NCBI GenBank assembly: GCA_963741615.1
Contig: CAVUIU010000021.1
Location: 116,333 to 180,332, forward strand
Length of the DNA stretch: 64,000 nt
Direction of reading: 5' to 3'
From: UBA9676 sp963741615
GTDB taxonomy: Bacteria > Actinomycetota > Actinomycetes > Streptosporangiales > Streptosporangiaceae
Shown here: one piece after another, positions 1-9,300 of the stretch
How the letters are laid out: each line of letters begins with the position of its first letter
Position numbering within the stretch: the stretch's first letter is position 1
The notes under the pieces: model-generated
What the model saw: only the letters and a program-made list of their open reading frames with translations
Databases searched by the model: none
Told to the model about the DNA's origin: nothing
Translations under genes and position numbers: made by a program

Positions 1-1740
1 GGGCTGGACTCCAGCCAGGTGCGCGTCCGCACCGCGGCGGTGGGCGGCGGATTCGGTGGCAAGATCCCGACGTACCCCGAACATGTCGTGATCGCCTGGC
101 TCGCCCGGCATCTCGGAGGCGCGGTTCGCTGGTCAGAGACCCGGAACGAGAACATGATCGCGATGACGCACGGCCGCGGGCAGGTGCAGCACGTTGAGCT
201 GGGCGCCACCCGGGACGGGCGGATGCTCGGGCTTCGCGTCTTCGTGATCCAGGACATCGGGGCGTACGCCAGCGAGGCCGCGACCCTGCCACCGCTCACC
301 GGCCTCATGGCCTCGGGCCCGTACCGGATCCCCCGGATCGACTTCCGTGCGGTCGCGGTCGTGACCACCACCACTCCGGTGGGCGCCTACCGGGGGGCGG
401 GCCGGCCGGAGGCGACGTGGCTGCTGGAGCGCGCCCTGGACATGCTGGCGGCCGAGCTCGGGATCGATCCTGCGGAGATCCGGCGGCGCAACTTCATCCC
501 ACCGCAGGCTTACCCCTACCGCACCCCCACCGGCGCCAGCTACGACAGCGGGGACCCGGGCCGTGCCCTCGACCTCGCGCTTCGCGCGGCCGGGTACACC
601 GAACTGCGCCAGGCACAGGCGGCACGCATTGGACGCGGGGCAACGTGGCAGCTCGGCATCGGCATCTGCAGTTACGTGGAGGTCACGGGCTGGGGAAGCG
701 AGTTCGCGTCGGTGGAGGCCGACGACCGGGGGACGTTCACCGTCCTGACCGGGACCAGCCCGCAGGGACAGGGCCACGAGACCGCATGGGCGCAGATCGT
801 GGCCGACACCCTGGCGGTCCCGTTCGACGCCGTCACGGTCCGGCACTCGGACACGCTGCTCGTCCCGCGCGGCGGGGGGACCATGGGGTCGCGGTCCCTC
901 CAGGTGGGCGGCTCGGCGGTGCTCCGGGCCTCGGTGGCCCTGCTGGACGAGGCACGCCGTCTTGCGGCCCATCTGCTGGGGACGAGTGAGAGCGACGTGC
1001 GCCGCTTCGACGGCCGGATCGGTGTCAGGGGAGCCCCGGAGCTGTCGCTTTCCTGGGGCGAGCTCGCGGCCGCCGCCGCGGACCCGTCATCGCTGCCGCC
1101 CGGCAGGAAGACGGGGCTGCGGGCGCAGGCCGACTTCGAGATGGAGGATTCGACCTATCCGTTCGGTGCCCACGTCGCGGTCGTGGAGGTCGACACCGAG
1201 ACGGGGAAGGTGAAGCTGGTCCGCCATGTCGCAGTGGACGATTGCGGGCGCCGCGTCAACCCGATGCTCGTCAACGGGCAGATCCACGGGGGGATCGCGC
1301 AGGGCGCCGCCCAGGCGCTGTTCGAGGCCTTTCTCTACGACGAGTCGGGCAACCCGCTGACGTCCAGCCTCGCCACCTACGCGATGCCGAGCGCGGCCGA
1401 GCTCCCCGCGTTCGACACCATCCCGCTGGTGACCCCCACCGGCCGGAACCCGTTGGGGGCCAAGGGCGTCGGCGAGGGGGGAACGATCGGCGCCGGGCCC
1501 GCGGTCCATAACGCGGTGATCGATGCGCTCTCCCACCTCGGTGTCCGCCACATCGACATGCCGATGAGCCCGGACCGGGTCTGGCGGGCCATCAGGGATG
1601 CCCGGCACGGTGTGCCGGGCGATAGCGAGAAAGGGGAAGCGCATGGAGCGGCCGGACCTGAACGGTTTGATCGCGGCGATCGTGACCCCCATGCGGAGCG
1701 GGGGGTCGATCGACGAGGAGTCCCTCCGAAGATACGTTGA
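1..1740 (+). CDS. Molybdenum hydroxylase large subunit (xanthine dehydrogenase/aldehyde oxidase family), 5' end outside window
   Basis: This is the C-terminal part of a molybdopterin-binding hydroxylase subunit; the frame is open from base 1 and the N-terminus lies upstream. Visible family signatures are VGGGFGGK (codons from about base 40), GAYRGAGRPEA, GTSPQGQGHETAW and GVGEGGTIGAGP, whose Glu matches the catalytic base of xanthine dehydrogenase/CoxL-type enzymes. Such enzymes hydroxylate aldehydes, CO or N-heterocycles with water and need separate FAD and 2Fe-2S subunits, presumably encoded upstream. The normal C-terminus (PDRVWRAIRDA) is followed by about 35 codons that read out of frame through the start of the next gene. 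The tail therefore looks like loss of the original stop codon or a small sequence error. The substrate cannot be deduced. Confidence 0.88.
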   Translation, partial: GLDSSQVRVRTAAVGGGFGGKIPTYPEHVVIAWLARHLGGAVRWSETRNENMIAMTHGRGQVQHVELGATRDGRMLGLRVFVIQDIGAYASEAATLPPLTGLMASGPYRIPRIDFRAVAVVTTTTPVGAYRGAGRPEATWLLERALDMLAAELGIDPAEIRRRNFIPPQAYPYRTPTGASYDSGDPGRALDLALRAAGYTELRQAQAARIGRGATWQLGIGICSYVEVTGWGSEFASVEADDRGTFTVLTGTSPQGQGHETAWAQIVADTLAVPFDAVTVRHSDTLLVPRGGGTMGSRSLQVGGSAVLRASVALLDEARRLAAHLLGTSESDVRRFDGRIGVRGAPELSLSWGELAAAAADPSSLPPGRKTGLRAQADFEMEDSTYPFGAHVAVVEVDTETGKVKLVRHVAVDDCGRRVNPMLVNGQIHGGIAQGAAQALFEAFLYDESGNPLTSSLATYAMPSAAELPAFDTIPLVTPTGRNPLGAKGVGEGGTIGAGPAVHNAVIDALSHLGVRHIDMPMSPDRVWRAIRDARHGVPGDSEKGEAHGAAGPERFDRGDRDPHAERGVDRRGVPPKIR

Positions 1741-2563
1741 CTGGCTGGCCGGCCAGGGCGTTCGCGGGCTGGCCGTGAACGTGGACACGGGCGAGGGACC
1801 ACACCTGTTCCCGGAGGAACGGCTGCGGGTGCTGGAGATCGTGGCCGAGGTGGTTGGCGGCCGGGCTCTGGTGGTCGCCGGGCTCGCTGCCTCGTTCACC
1901 GAGCAGGCCCGCCGGCTCGCCGCCGACACCGCCCGGGCCGGGGCTGACGCCCTGCTCGTCTTCCCGATCTCCGTGTACCAGGGCGAACCGCTGGACCCCG
2001 AGATCCCCGCCTCGTACCACCGCGCGGTGGCCGAGGCCTCCGGTCTTCCGCTCATCGCCTTCCAGCTCCAGCCCGCGCTGGGCGGGGTGAACTTCTCGGC
2101 CGAAGCCATCGAGCGGATCATGAGCATCGACGGTGTGGTGGCCATCAAGGAGGCGTCCTTCGACGCCAAGCGGTTCGTGGAGACCGCGAGGCTGGTGAAG
2201 TCCCTGCCGTCGGCCCCCACCGTCCTGAACGGCAACGACAACTTCCTGCTCGAGGCGTATCTCCTCGGGGCGCAGGGTGCGCTGCTCGGCTTCGGCACGC
2301 TCGCCGCGCGCGAGCAGGTCCAGCTGCACCGCGCCGTGCTCGACCATGATCTCCCGCGCGCGTTCGAGCTCCGCGACATGCTCCAGCCCTTGTGCGACGC
2401 GATCTTCGCCCGGCCGGTCCGCGACTATCGCGCTCGCGTCAAGCACGCGCTCATGCGGCTGGGGGTCATCGACGAGGCCCACGTCCGCCCGCCGCTGCGC
2501 CCGCTGTCCCAAGATGCCCGCGACCTCGTGGACAGCGCGCTCAAGGAAGCGGGGCTCCGCTAG
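1643..2563 (+). CDS. Dihydrodipicolinate synthase (DapA/NAL) family aldolase or dehydratase
   Basis: This 306-residue class I aldolase-family TIM barrel acts through a Schiff base. The Schiff-base lysine is K169 in GVVAIKEAS. The usual GGTTGE motif that binds the pyruvate carboxylate is changed to NVDTGEG, so this is probably not the lysine-pathway DapA but a sugar-acid or keto-acid lyase/dehydratase of the superfamily. The ATG at 1643 has a purine-rich AAGGGGA site 5-11 bases upstream. Longer in-frame starts would lie deeper inside the hydroxylase gene. It is followed by an LLM oxidoreductase (TAGTG overlap) and a GH4 glycosidase, so it sits in a carbohydrate or xenobiotic catabolic operon. 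The family is certain; the substrate is unknown. Confidence 0.85.
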   Translation: MERPDLNGLIAAIVTPMRSGGSIDEESLRRYVDWLAGQGVRGLAVNVDTGEGPHLFPEERLRVLEIVAEVVGGRALVVAGLAASFTEQARRLAADTARAGADALLVFPISVYQGEPLDPEIPASYHRAVAEASGLPLIAFQLQPALGGVNFSAEAIERIMSIDGVVAIKEASFDAKRFVETARLVKSLPSAPTVLNGNDNFLLEAYLLGAQGALLGFGTLAAREQVQLHRAVLDHDLPRAFELRDMLQPLCDAIFARPVRDYRARVKHALMRLGVIDEAHVRPPLRPLSQDARDLVDSALKEAGLR

Positions 2564-3552
2564 TGGGCCTGCGCGGAGTGGGCGTTTTCCTGCCGACGTT
2601 CGCGGGAGACCACGGGCGCACCGGAGCAGAGCTTGCGGCGTTCGCCCGGCGCGCCGAGGACCTGGGGTTCGACTCCGTCTGGGCGACCGATCACCTGCTG
2701 CACCAGAGCAGGTTCTACGCGGTCCCGTGGCTCGATCCGATCCTCGCGCTGACCTACGTGGCGGCGACGACGTCGCGGCTGCGCCTGGGTACCTCGGTGC
2801 TGGTGCTGCCGACCCGCCATCCGGTCGTCCTGGCGAAGCAGGTGGCCACGCTCCAGGCCCTCGCCGACGAGCGGTACATCCTGGGGGTGGGAACCGGCTG
2901 GGACGACCGGGAGTTCCAGGCCGTCGGGCAGCGACGGGCGGAGCGCGGCGGGCGGACCGACGAGTCGATAACGATCGTGCGCCGGCTGCTCGCGGGCGAG
3001 TCCGTCACCTACGAGGGCCGGTTCTACCAGCTGCGGGACGTGGCGGTCGGCCCGGCGATGCGCTCGCCGCTGCGCCTGTGGAGCGCGGGCGGCCGGCAGC
3101 TCCCGCACGCCGCCTCCCCGGAACGGCCGGTGCTGGCCCCGGCGGTGCTCCGGCGGATCGCCGCCTCCGACGGGTGGATCGCGCGGCCGACGTCCCTTCC
3201 GTCGCAGATCTCGCAGGACCTCGCCGAGATCCGGCCCGCGCTCGAAGCGGCGGGCCGCGATCTGGGCACGTTCACGGTCGCGCACGAGAACTTCCTCCAC
3301 CTCGTTCCCACGCAGGACCGTGCGCAGGCCCTCGCCGAGCAGCGGCGCGCCTACACGGCGATCATGGGCGAGAACAGGCCGTTCGAGTATTTCGAGCAGG
3401 TGTACCTGACGGGCACGCCCGCCGAGATCGTGGACAAGCTCCGGGCGAGGATCGCCATCGGCGTCGAGTACCTGATCCTCCACACGCTGGAGCCGCAGGT
3501 GGCACAGCTGGACCTGTGGGCGGAGCACGTCCTGCCCCACCTGGAGTTCTGA
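2563..3552 (+). CDS. LLM-class F420/flavin-dependent oxidoreductase
   Basis: This 329-residue luciferase-like monooxygenase/F420 oxidoreductase barrel shows the typical GVFLPTF start, LGFDSVWATDHL, LGTSVLVLPTRHPVVLAKQ and YILGVGTGWDDREF. Members reduce or oxidise small carbonyl, alcohol or heterocyclic substrates with F420 or FMN. The GTG start overlaps the previous stop by one base (TAGTG), indicating coupling to the DapA-family gene. The next gene starts inside its stop (TGATG). Cofactor choice and substrate cannot be read from sequence, although the TIGR03619-like layout and the actinobacterial host favour F420. Confidence 0.85.
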   Translation: MGLRGVGVFLPTFAGDHGRTGAELAAFARRAEDLGFDSVWATDHLLHQSRFYAVPWLDPILALTYVAATTSRLRLGTSVLVLPTRHPVVLAKQVATLQALADERYILGVGTGWDDREFQAVGQRRAERGGRTDESITIVRRLLAGESVTYEGRFYQLRDVAVGPAMRSPLRLWSAGGRQLPHAASPERPVLAPAVLRRIAASDGWIARPTSLPSQISQDLAEIRPALEAAGRDLGTFTVAHENFLHLVPTQDRAQALAEQRRAYTAIMGENRPFEYFEQVYLTGTPAEIVDKLRARIAIGVEYLILHTLEPQVAQLDLWAEHVLPHLEF

Positions 3553-4850
3553 TGACGAAGATCGTGCTCAACGGGGCCGGCAGCGTCGAGTTCACGAAGG
3601 AGCTGCTGGCCGACATCCTCGGCTTCGACGAGCTCGCCGGGTCCACGATCGCGCTGTTCGACACCGACGGCGAGCGCCTCGAAACCGCGGCGGCCATCGC
3701 GCGGTGGACGGCGGCGGCACTGGGGGCGCCCGCCACGATCGAGCCGCATGTGGACCGCCGGGCGGCGCTCGCCGGAGCGGATCACGTGATCAGCATGATC
3801 CGGGTCGGCGGGCACGAGGGGCTGAGGCTCGACTTCGAGATCCCCGGGCGGCACGGCGTGCGGCAGACGATGGCGGACACCATGGGCATCGGGAGCATCT
3901 TCCGGGCCCTGTGCACGATCCCGGCGCTGCTCGGCCTGGCGCGCGACCTGCACGAGGTCGCGCCCGGCGCCTGGCTCTACAACTACACGAACCCGATGGC
4001 GGCGCTGGTGTGGGCGATCTACGCGGGCACCGCGCACCAGCGCGTCGTCGGCGTCTGCATGTCGCCGGAGAACACCGCCCAGCAGCTCGCGGAGCTGCTC
4101 GATGTCCCCTTCGGGGAGATCACCTACCTGGCCGGCGGCCTCAACCACCAGTCGTGGATCCTGCGGCTGGAGCACGGCGGGCAGGACCTGTACCCGCGGC
4201 TCCGGCAGATCGCGGCGGACGACCCCGACGGGCTCGGGCGGCGCGTCCGGGTGGAGATGCTCAAGCGGTTCGGCTACTTCCCGACCGAGTCGAGCGAGCA
4301 CAACGCGGACCTCGTGCCCTGGTTCCTTCCCCACCAGGACCAGATCCGCCGCTTCCGGATCCCCGTCAACGAGTACCTGCACCGCAGCGAGCGGAACCTC
4401 GGCTCCTACGCGGAGATCCGGCGCAAGCTGGCGGCGGGCGAGCCGCTCGGGCTCGAGCGCGGCCCCGAGTACGCGCCGCAGATCATCCACTCGATCGAGA
4501 CGGGGACGCCCCGGATGGTCTACGGCAACGTCCGCAACGGCGGCTCGATCGAGAACCTGCCGGCGGACTGCTGCGCGGAAGTGCCGTGCCTGGTGGACCG
4601 GGCGGGGATCCAGCCCACCCGCGTGGGGAGCCTGCCGCCGCAGCTCGCCGCGCTCAACCGGCTGTATCTGAACGTCTGCGAGCTGACGGTGCGGGCAGCG
4701 CTCGAGGAGCGCCGGGACCTGGTGTACCAGGCGGCGCTCCACGACCCCGCCACGGCGGCCACGCTGTCCATCGACGAGATCATCCGCGTGTGCGACGAGC
4801 TGATCGGCGCGCACGGCGACCTGATCCCGGCCGGGATACGCGGCGGCTGA
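3552..4850 (+). CDS. Family 4 glycoside hydrolase (NAD- and metal-dependent alpha-galactosidase/glucosidase type)
   Basis: This 432-residue GH4 enzyme has an N-terminal Rossmann fold (KIVLNGAGSVEFTKELL) for NAD+. The expected divalent-metal ligands are visible as C169 in GVCMSPEN and H199 in GGLNHQSW, and the TNPMA motif is at about 146-150. GH4 enzymes cleave glycosides by transient oxidation at C3 of the sugar, so NAD+ and Mn2+ are needed. Its ATG overlaps the stop of the LLM gene (TGATG), so it is part of the same operon. The convergent sugar ABC importer and the tagatose-type kinase/aldolase downstream support galactoside or related sugar use. Length is normal for the family. Confidence 0.9.
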   Translation: MTKIVLNGAGSVEFTKELLADILGFDELAGSTIALFDTDGERLETAAAIARWTAAALGAPATIEPHVDRRAALAGADHVISMIRVGGHEGLRLDFEIPGRHGVRQTMADTMGIGSIFRALCTIPALLGLARDLHEVAPGAWLYNYTNPMAALVWAIYAGTAHQRVVGVCMSPENTAQQLAELLDVPFGEITYLAGGLNHQSWILRLEHGGQDLYPRLRQIAADDPDGLGRRVRVEMLKRFGYFPTESSEHNADLVPWFLPHQDQIRRFRIPVNEYLHRSERNLGSYAEIRRKLAAGEPLGLERGPEYAPQIIHSIETGTPRMVYGNVRNGGSIENLPADCCAEVPCLVDRAGIQPTRVGSLPPQLAALNRLYLNVCELTVRAALEERRDLVYQAALHDPATAATLSIDEIIRVCDELIGAHGDLIPAGIRGG

Positions 4851-4889
4851 GCCGCCTGGTCACCCGGCCGGGAGAGCTACCCCGGCGCG

Positions 4890-6197
4890 CTACCCGCCGG
4901 CCGCGCTCGGCACGTTCAGGAGCGTGTCCGCCTGCTGCGCCGCCTGATTGAGGGCGGCCGCCGGGGTGGCCCGGCCGAGGAGGACCGACGCGATGCCGTT
5001 GCCGAGGGCGTCGACGACGCGCGGCCACTGCGGCAGCGTCGGCATCGCCTCCTTGGCGTTCACCAGATTCGCGGCCATCGGCCCGATGCCCGGCCACTTC
5101 TTCAGGAACTCCTGGTAGCCCGGCAGCTTGAGCATGGACGGCCGGATCGGGAGCGAGCCGGACCCGATCGACCACGCCAGCTCCTGCTTCGGCGCCGTCA
5201 GCCACTCCAGGAACGTGATGGAGGCTTTCACCCGCGCCGGGCCGTTGTTGAAGATGACCCAGTTGTCGGGCCCGGACACGGTCTGGTGGCTGGTGCTCAC
5301 GGCCGGCAGCGGCACGTCCGCCCAGTCGACCTTCGCCTGGTTGAGCACCGGGACCTCCCACGGGCCGCTGACGAACATCGCCAGATGCCCGCTCGTGAAC
5401 AAGGGCTCGGCCTTGCTTGCCGTCGGGTCCAGGTACACCGAATGGTCAACGGTCGCCATCTGCTGCCAGAGCGTCAGGTTCGCCACGCCCGCCTGCGAGT
5501 TGAACAGCGCCTGCTTGTGGTCCGGCGACAGGATCTGCCCGCCGCGCTGCCAGAGCCCGGGGAAGAACCGCCAGGACGTGTCGAGCAGGTCCCCGCCGAT
5601 GGGGTAGTTCACGCCGTAGATGTGTTTGGCCGGATTGGTCATCTTCTTCGCGGTGGCGCGGAACTGGTCCCAGGTCCAGTTGGGGGACGGGTCGGGGACG
5701 CCGGCCGCGGCGAACAGCTTCTTGTTGTAGATCACCGAGAGGTTGTCGATGAGGGCGGGGAACCCGATGACCTTTCCTCCGGGCGCCACGATCTGCTGCG
5801 ACGCCGGGTAGAAGTCGTTCCAGTTGTATCCCGGCGTGTGGATGATGTTCGCCAGGTTCACGGTCTTGCCGCTCTGGGCGATGTTGGCGGCGTAGGACCC
5901 ATAGATGTACGCGATGTCGGGAGCGGTACCGGCCGCGAGCGCGGTCGTGACCTTCGGGAGAAGATCTCCGGTGGAGGTCCCGCCGGAGCTCGCCTGCACG
6001 ACGATGTTCTTGTGCGTGGCGTTGAATTCGGCGGCGAGATTGTTTATCACCGTCGTGGTGGGCGGGGTCTGTGCGGTCCAGAACTGGAGCGTGACCTTCC
6101 CCGATGAGCTGGCCCCCGAGGAGCTCGGGCTCGATCCCGAGCATGCGGCCAGCAACAGGGCCGACACCGCGATTCCCGCCAGCACTATCCGCTTCAT
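4890..6197 (-). CDS. Sugar ABC transporter substrate-binding lipoprotein
   Basis: This 435-residue extracellular solute-binding protein (family 1) has a lipoprotein signal peptide, MKRIVLAGIAVSALLLAAC, with lipobox LLAAC and a Ser-rich linker. The body shows TLQFWTAQ, TALAAGTAPDIAYIYGSY and GPWEVPVL, typical of MalE/UgpB-like proteins. ATG 6197 is preceded by a clear TAAGGAG ribosome site; longer frames upstream lack a signal peptide. It is the third gene of the operon after two permeases, and no ATPase gene is present, so a shared MsiK-type ATPase is probably used, as is common in actinomycetes. The ligand is likely a glycoside or sugar, judged from the neighbouring GH4 gene. Confidence 0.92.
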   Translation of the reverse strand: MKRIVLAGIAVSALLLAACSGSSPSSSGASSSGKVTLQFWTAQTPPTTTVINNLAAEFNATHKNIVVQASSGGTSTGDLLPKVTTALAAGTAPDIAYIYGSYAANIAQSGKTVNLANIIHTPGYNWNDFYPASQQIVAPGGKVIGFPALIDNLSVIYNKKLFAAAGVPDPSPNWTWDQFRATAKKMTNPAKHIYGVNYPIGGDLLDTSWRFFPGLWQRGGQILSPDHKQALFNSQAGVANLTLWQQMATVDHSVYLDPTASKAEPLFTSGHLAMFVSGPWEVPVLNQAKVDWADVPLPAVSTSHQTVSGPDNWVIFNNGPARVKASITFLEWLTAPKQELAWSIGSGSLPIRPSMLKLPGYQEFLKKWPGIGPMAANLVNAKEAMPTLPQWPRVVDALGNGIASVLLGRATPAAALNQAAQQADTLLNVPSAAGG

Positions 6198-6234
6198 ACT
6201 GGTCTCCTTATTCGTCAGCCCTGGCCGCCGCCGG

Positions 6235-7149
6235 TCATCCCTTGACGGCCCCGGTGATCGCCTGGATGAACCGGCGCTGCCCGACAAGGAACACGAGCAG
6301 CACCGGCACCGTGGTCAAGGTGGTGCCGGCCATGATTTGCGACCAATGGGTTATGTGTTCGCCCTGGAACGTGGTGAGGCCCACCTGCACGGTGTAGGTC
6401 CGACTGGACGTGATCGCGATCAGCGGCCAGAACAGGTCGTTCCACGCGTAGATGAACGTGATGATCCCGAGCGCGGCCAGGGCCTGCCGCGCGAGCGGCA
6501 GCACGATCTTCCAGAAGACCGCCAGCCGGCTGCATCCGTCGATGCGCCCGGCCTCCTCGAGCTCTCTCGGGAACGACTGGAAGAACGAGTACATGAGATA
6601 GATGCCCAGCGCGGATGTCAGCTGCGGCACGATGAGCGCCCCCAGCGTGTTGATGAGCCCGATGTCATGGAAGATCACAAAGGTGGGGATCACCGTCAGC
6701 TGGAAGGGAATGAGGGCCGTCGCGAGCAGCAGGATCAGCATCACGGTGGACCCCCGGAACCGGATGCGCGCGAACGCGTAGCCGGCCAGGCTGCACAGGA
6801 CCAGCTGGGCGATGACCGCGGTACCGGCGACGATCAGGCTGTTCAGGAACCAGTAGGGGAAGTCCGAGCTGGCCAGGACGGCCGAGTACCCCCCGGTGTA
6901 CAGATGATGAGGCCAGAGCGGCGCGGGGATGCTGTTGATCTCGGTGTCGGTCATGAACGATGTGAGGATCATCCAGACGAACGGCAGGATCATGATGATC
7001 GACAGGGGCAGCAGGACCAGATGCCCTCGCTGCGGCAGGTGGCGCCGCCAGCCGCTCCGGTGCATCCGCCGCCCGGCCTCTTCGATCCGGGCACGATGCA
7101 GCGCCGGGTCGACGCCGGGAGCGGGCTGCAGGGTCTGCTGGCCGGTCAC
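6235..7149 (-). CDS. Carbohydrate ABC transporter permease (MalG type)
   Basis: This 304-residue inner-membrane permease has about six transmembrane helices and the ATPase-contacting EAA-type loop (EEAGRIDGCSRLAVFWKIVLP) about 60 residues after the central helices. The GTG start at 7149 overlaps the stop of the preceding permease (GTGA), so translation is coupled; the open frame extends far upstream, but only this start gives the family's length. Together with the adjacent MalF-type permease and binding protein it forms the translocation pore of a CUT1-like sugar importer. Confidence 0.9.
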   Translation of the reverse strand: MTGQQTLQPAPGVDPALHRARIEEAGRRMHRSGWRRHLPQRGHLVLLPLSIIMILPFVWMILTSFMTDTEINSIPAPLWPHHLYTGGYSAVLASSDFPYWFLNSLIVAGTAVIAQLVLCSLAGYAFARIRFRGSTVMLILLLATALIPFQLTVIPTFVIFHDIGLINTLGALIVPQLTSALGIYLMYSFFQSFPRELEEAGRIDGCSRLAVFWKIVLPLARQALAALGIITFIYAWNDLFWPLIAITSSRTYTVQVGLTTFQGEHITHWSQIMAGTTLTTVPVLLVFLVGQRRFIQAITGAVKG

Positions 7150-8066
7150 AGCGTGACCTTCCGTCTGCGGCCGTAGGCGAGCGCGGCCACGGTCACGATC
7201 AGGCTGGTGAAGAACAGGACGTACGCGACGGCGGCGCCGTAGCCGGCCGTGAAGAAGTTGAACGCCAGTTCCCAGATGTAGTAGACGAGCGTCAGCGTCG
7301 AGTTGAGGGGGCCTCCCCTGGTGGTCGTGTAGACGAGGTCGAAGAACTGGAACACGTCGATGAGGCCCCACACCAGCAGGAAGATCGTCACCGGCCGGAC
7401 GGTCGGCACGGTGACGTGCCAGAACTTGGACCATCTGCCCGCGCCGTCGATCGACGCTGCCTCGAGGACCTCCTGCGGGATGTCCTGGAGCGCCGCGAGG
7501 TAGATCACGATGTTGAACCCGAACTGGGTCCAGAAGTACACGATCGCCAGCACGGCCAGGGCCTGCGAGGGGTCCTGGAGAAAGCCCTGGCGGGGCAGCC
7601 CCACCGCCTGCAGCCCGGAATTCACGATCCCGAAGTCGGGATCGAAGATGAACCCGAACAGCAGTCCCTCGGCCGCCGCCGACGCCACGAACGGCACCAG
7701 GAAGCAGGTCCGGTAGAAGCCGATGAGCTTGATCTTCTGGTTCAGCAGGATCGCCACGCCGAGCCCGGCCGCGAGGCCGGCCGGCAGGTACATCAGGGCG
7801 AGGAGAAACGTGTTCGTGAACGCCTGGCGGAGCATCGGGTCCTTGGCGAGGGCGGCGTAGTTCGCGAACCCGATGAAGTGGCCGGCCGACAGGAGGTTCG
7901 AGTCCGTGAGCGACAGGTAGCCCGCCCAGATCATGGGGATGAAGGACAGGCCGAGCACGATGATCACGGACGGGCCCGCGAACGTCCAGCCGGTGATGTT
8001 GCCCGAGCGGCGGATACGGCGGTTGGCATCCCGTGTGATGGTGGCGTCGTCGAGGCTCGTGGCCAT
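7146..8066 (-). CDS. Carbohydrate ABC transporter permease (MalF/UgpA type)
   Basis: This 306-residue permease is the first gene of the importer operon. A short cytoplasmic N-terminus is followed by six predicted transmembrane segments, and the EAA loop appears as EVLEAASIDGAGRWSKFW. It pairs with the MalG-type permease that overlaps its stop codon. The ATG at 8066 gives normal length. A leader of roughly 110 bases separates it from a good promoter (8183-8211, minus strand). Substrate specificity is inferred only from the glycosidase and sugar-phosphate enzymes nearby. Confidence 0.9.
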   Translation of the reverse strand: MATSLDDATITRDANRRIRRSGNITGWTFAGPSVIIVLGLSFIPMIWAGYLSLTDSNLLSAGHFIGFANYAALAKDPMLRQAFTNTFLLALMYLPAGLAAGLGVAILLNQKIKLIGFYRTCFLVPFVASAAAEGLLFGFIFDPDFGIVNSGLQAVGLPRQGFLQDPSQALAVLAIVYFWTQFGFNIVIYLAALQDIPQEVLEAASIDGAGRWSKFWHVTVPTVRPVTIFLLVWGLIDVFQFFDLVYTTTRGGPLNSTLTLVYYIWELAFNFFTAGYGAAVAYVLFFTSLIVTVAALAYGRRRKVTL

Positions 8067-8182
8067 CAGCCCTCCACCGGCTCACATGCGTCCGCGAGCG
8101 TGGCCCGAACGGGTCCGGGACGCTGTCTCGGACCGGGGGCCCTCGTCGTCGCTTCTGCTTTCGTTCTCGCTCGGATGTGCGG

Positions 8183-8211
8183 ATATTAGAACACACTCGT
8201 GCGCTCTGCAA
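8183..8211 (-). promoter_or_regulatory. Candidate sigma-70-type promoter of the sugar ABC importer operon
   Basis: On the minus strand TTGCAG (8211-8206) and TAATAT (8188-8183) are separated by exactly 17 bases, close to the consensus -35/-10 pair. This is the most AT-rich patch between the divergent importer and kinase operons. A 110-base leader then leads to the ATG at 8066. No regulator gene for the operon is visible in the window. Confidence 0.55.
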
Positions 8212-8346
8212 GGCCGCTTCTGGTCGTTCGTCTTGCTGGCTGAGCGATCAGGACGGTAGATTCACGTGGATGCACGCCATCCCGGCCAGCCGCCTAACCT
8301 GGCCGGTTCGGTCATCTTCACGCCGCGCTGGGCCGGGCGGATCACA

Positions 8347-9300
8347 GTGATCATCGTTGTCAGCCTCAACCCCGCTCTCGATGTCACGCATCACGTGCCA
8401 GGCGTTGACTGGGCCGGCGTCAACAGACCAGCCACGATCCGGGCCCGGGCCGGCGGCAAGGGGCTGAACGTGGCCCGGACGTTGCGGGCGATCGGCGCCC
8501 AGGTCCAGGTGATCGGGCTCGCCGGCGGCAGCACCGGCGACCAGGTGATATCCGCGCTCGGGGAGCTGCGGGTGCCGGGGTCGTTCACCCGGATCGGCGG
8601 GGAGACCCGGCGGACCTTCGCCGTGGTCAACACCGCTCGCGGCGGCACCGCCTTGTTCAACGAGCCGGGCCCGCCGGTCGGGCAGCAAGAGTACGCCGAT
8701 TTTTGCGTTCGGTATGAAAGGGCCCTGGCGGGATGCAGCGCCGTCGTCCTGTCCGGGAGCCTGCCGCCGGGCCTGCCGCCCGATACCTACGCGGAGCTGG
8801 GCGCCATGGCAGCGGCGGCCGGGGTGCCGGCCGTGCTGGACGCGCACGGCGAGGCACTGCTCCGGGGCGCGGCCGCCCGGCCGGCCATCGTCAAGCCGAA
8901 CCTCGCCGAGCTGGAAGCTCTCGTCGGCCGCAGCCTGTCCACGGCGCGCGGCGCGGACAGCGGCGCCGTGGCCCTCGCCGCGCGGGAGCTGATGGCCGCC
9001 GGCCCGCGGGCGGTCGTGGTCACCCTCGGGGCGCACGGGCTGTGGGCCGCCACCGGCGATGGCAGCTGGCACGCGGTGCCCCCGGCCGACGTGGGGGGAA
9101 ACCCGACCGGCGCCGGGGATGCCGTGGCCGCGGGCCTGGTGCACGGGCTCGTCCTGGGGCGCCCGTGGGAGGAGCGGCTGCGGCATGCGGTCGCGCTCGG
9201 CACCGCCTCGGCCGCCTCGCCGGTCGCGGGGGAGTTCAGCCATGCTGACTACGCCGAGGCGCTGGCCGGGGTCAGGGTGAGCCGCGGCGAGGCCGGCTGA
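8347..9300 (+). CDS. 1-phosphofructokinase/tagatose-6-phosphate kinase family (PfkB)
   Basis: This 317-residue PfkB-family sugar-phosphate kinase begins with the 1-PFK/LacC-like VSLNPALDVT. It has the substrate motif AGGKGLNVARTL near residue 40 and the C-terminal ATP/anion-hole signature NPTGAGDAVAAG with the catalytic Asp. The GTG at 8347 is chosen because it places SLNPALD at the usual distance from the N-terminus; an in-frame GTG at 8266 would add 27 unrelated residues. The gene overlaps the class II aldolase start (TGATG), which suggests that the product is a 1,6-bisphosphate cleaved by that aldolase, as in tagatose or fructose-1-phosphate catabolism. Confidence 0.87.
   Translation: MIIVVSLNPALDVTHHVPGVDWAGVNRPATIRARAGGKGLNVARTLRAIGAQVQVIGLAGGSTGDQVISALGELRVPGSFTRIGGETRRTFAVVNTARGGTALFNEPGPPVGQQEYADFCVRYERALAGCSAVVLSGSLPPGLPPDTYAELGAMAAAAGVPAVLDAHGEALLRGAAARPAIVKPNLAELEALVGRSLSTARGADSGAVALAARELMAAGPRAVVVTLGAHGLWAATGDGSWHAVPPADVGGNPTGAGDAVAAGLVHGLVLGRPWEERLRHAVALGTASAASPVAGEFSHADYAEALAGVRVSRGEAG

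Noticed and set aside
1087..2379. Long antisense open frame opposite the hydroxylase and DapA-family genes
   Set aside because: A mirror frame caused by high GC at third codon positions; no family motif, no ribosome site, and real genes occupy the other strand. Many such frames exist across the window and were left out.
6235..8211. Minus frame of 658 codons as a fused permease
   Set aside because: The upstream part is out of frame with the real MalF-type permease; the GTG at 7149 with GTGA overlap explains the gene.
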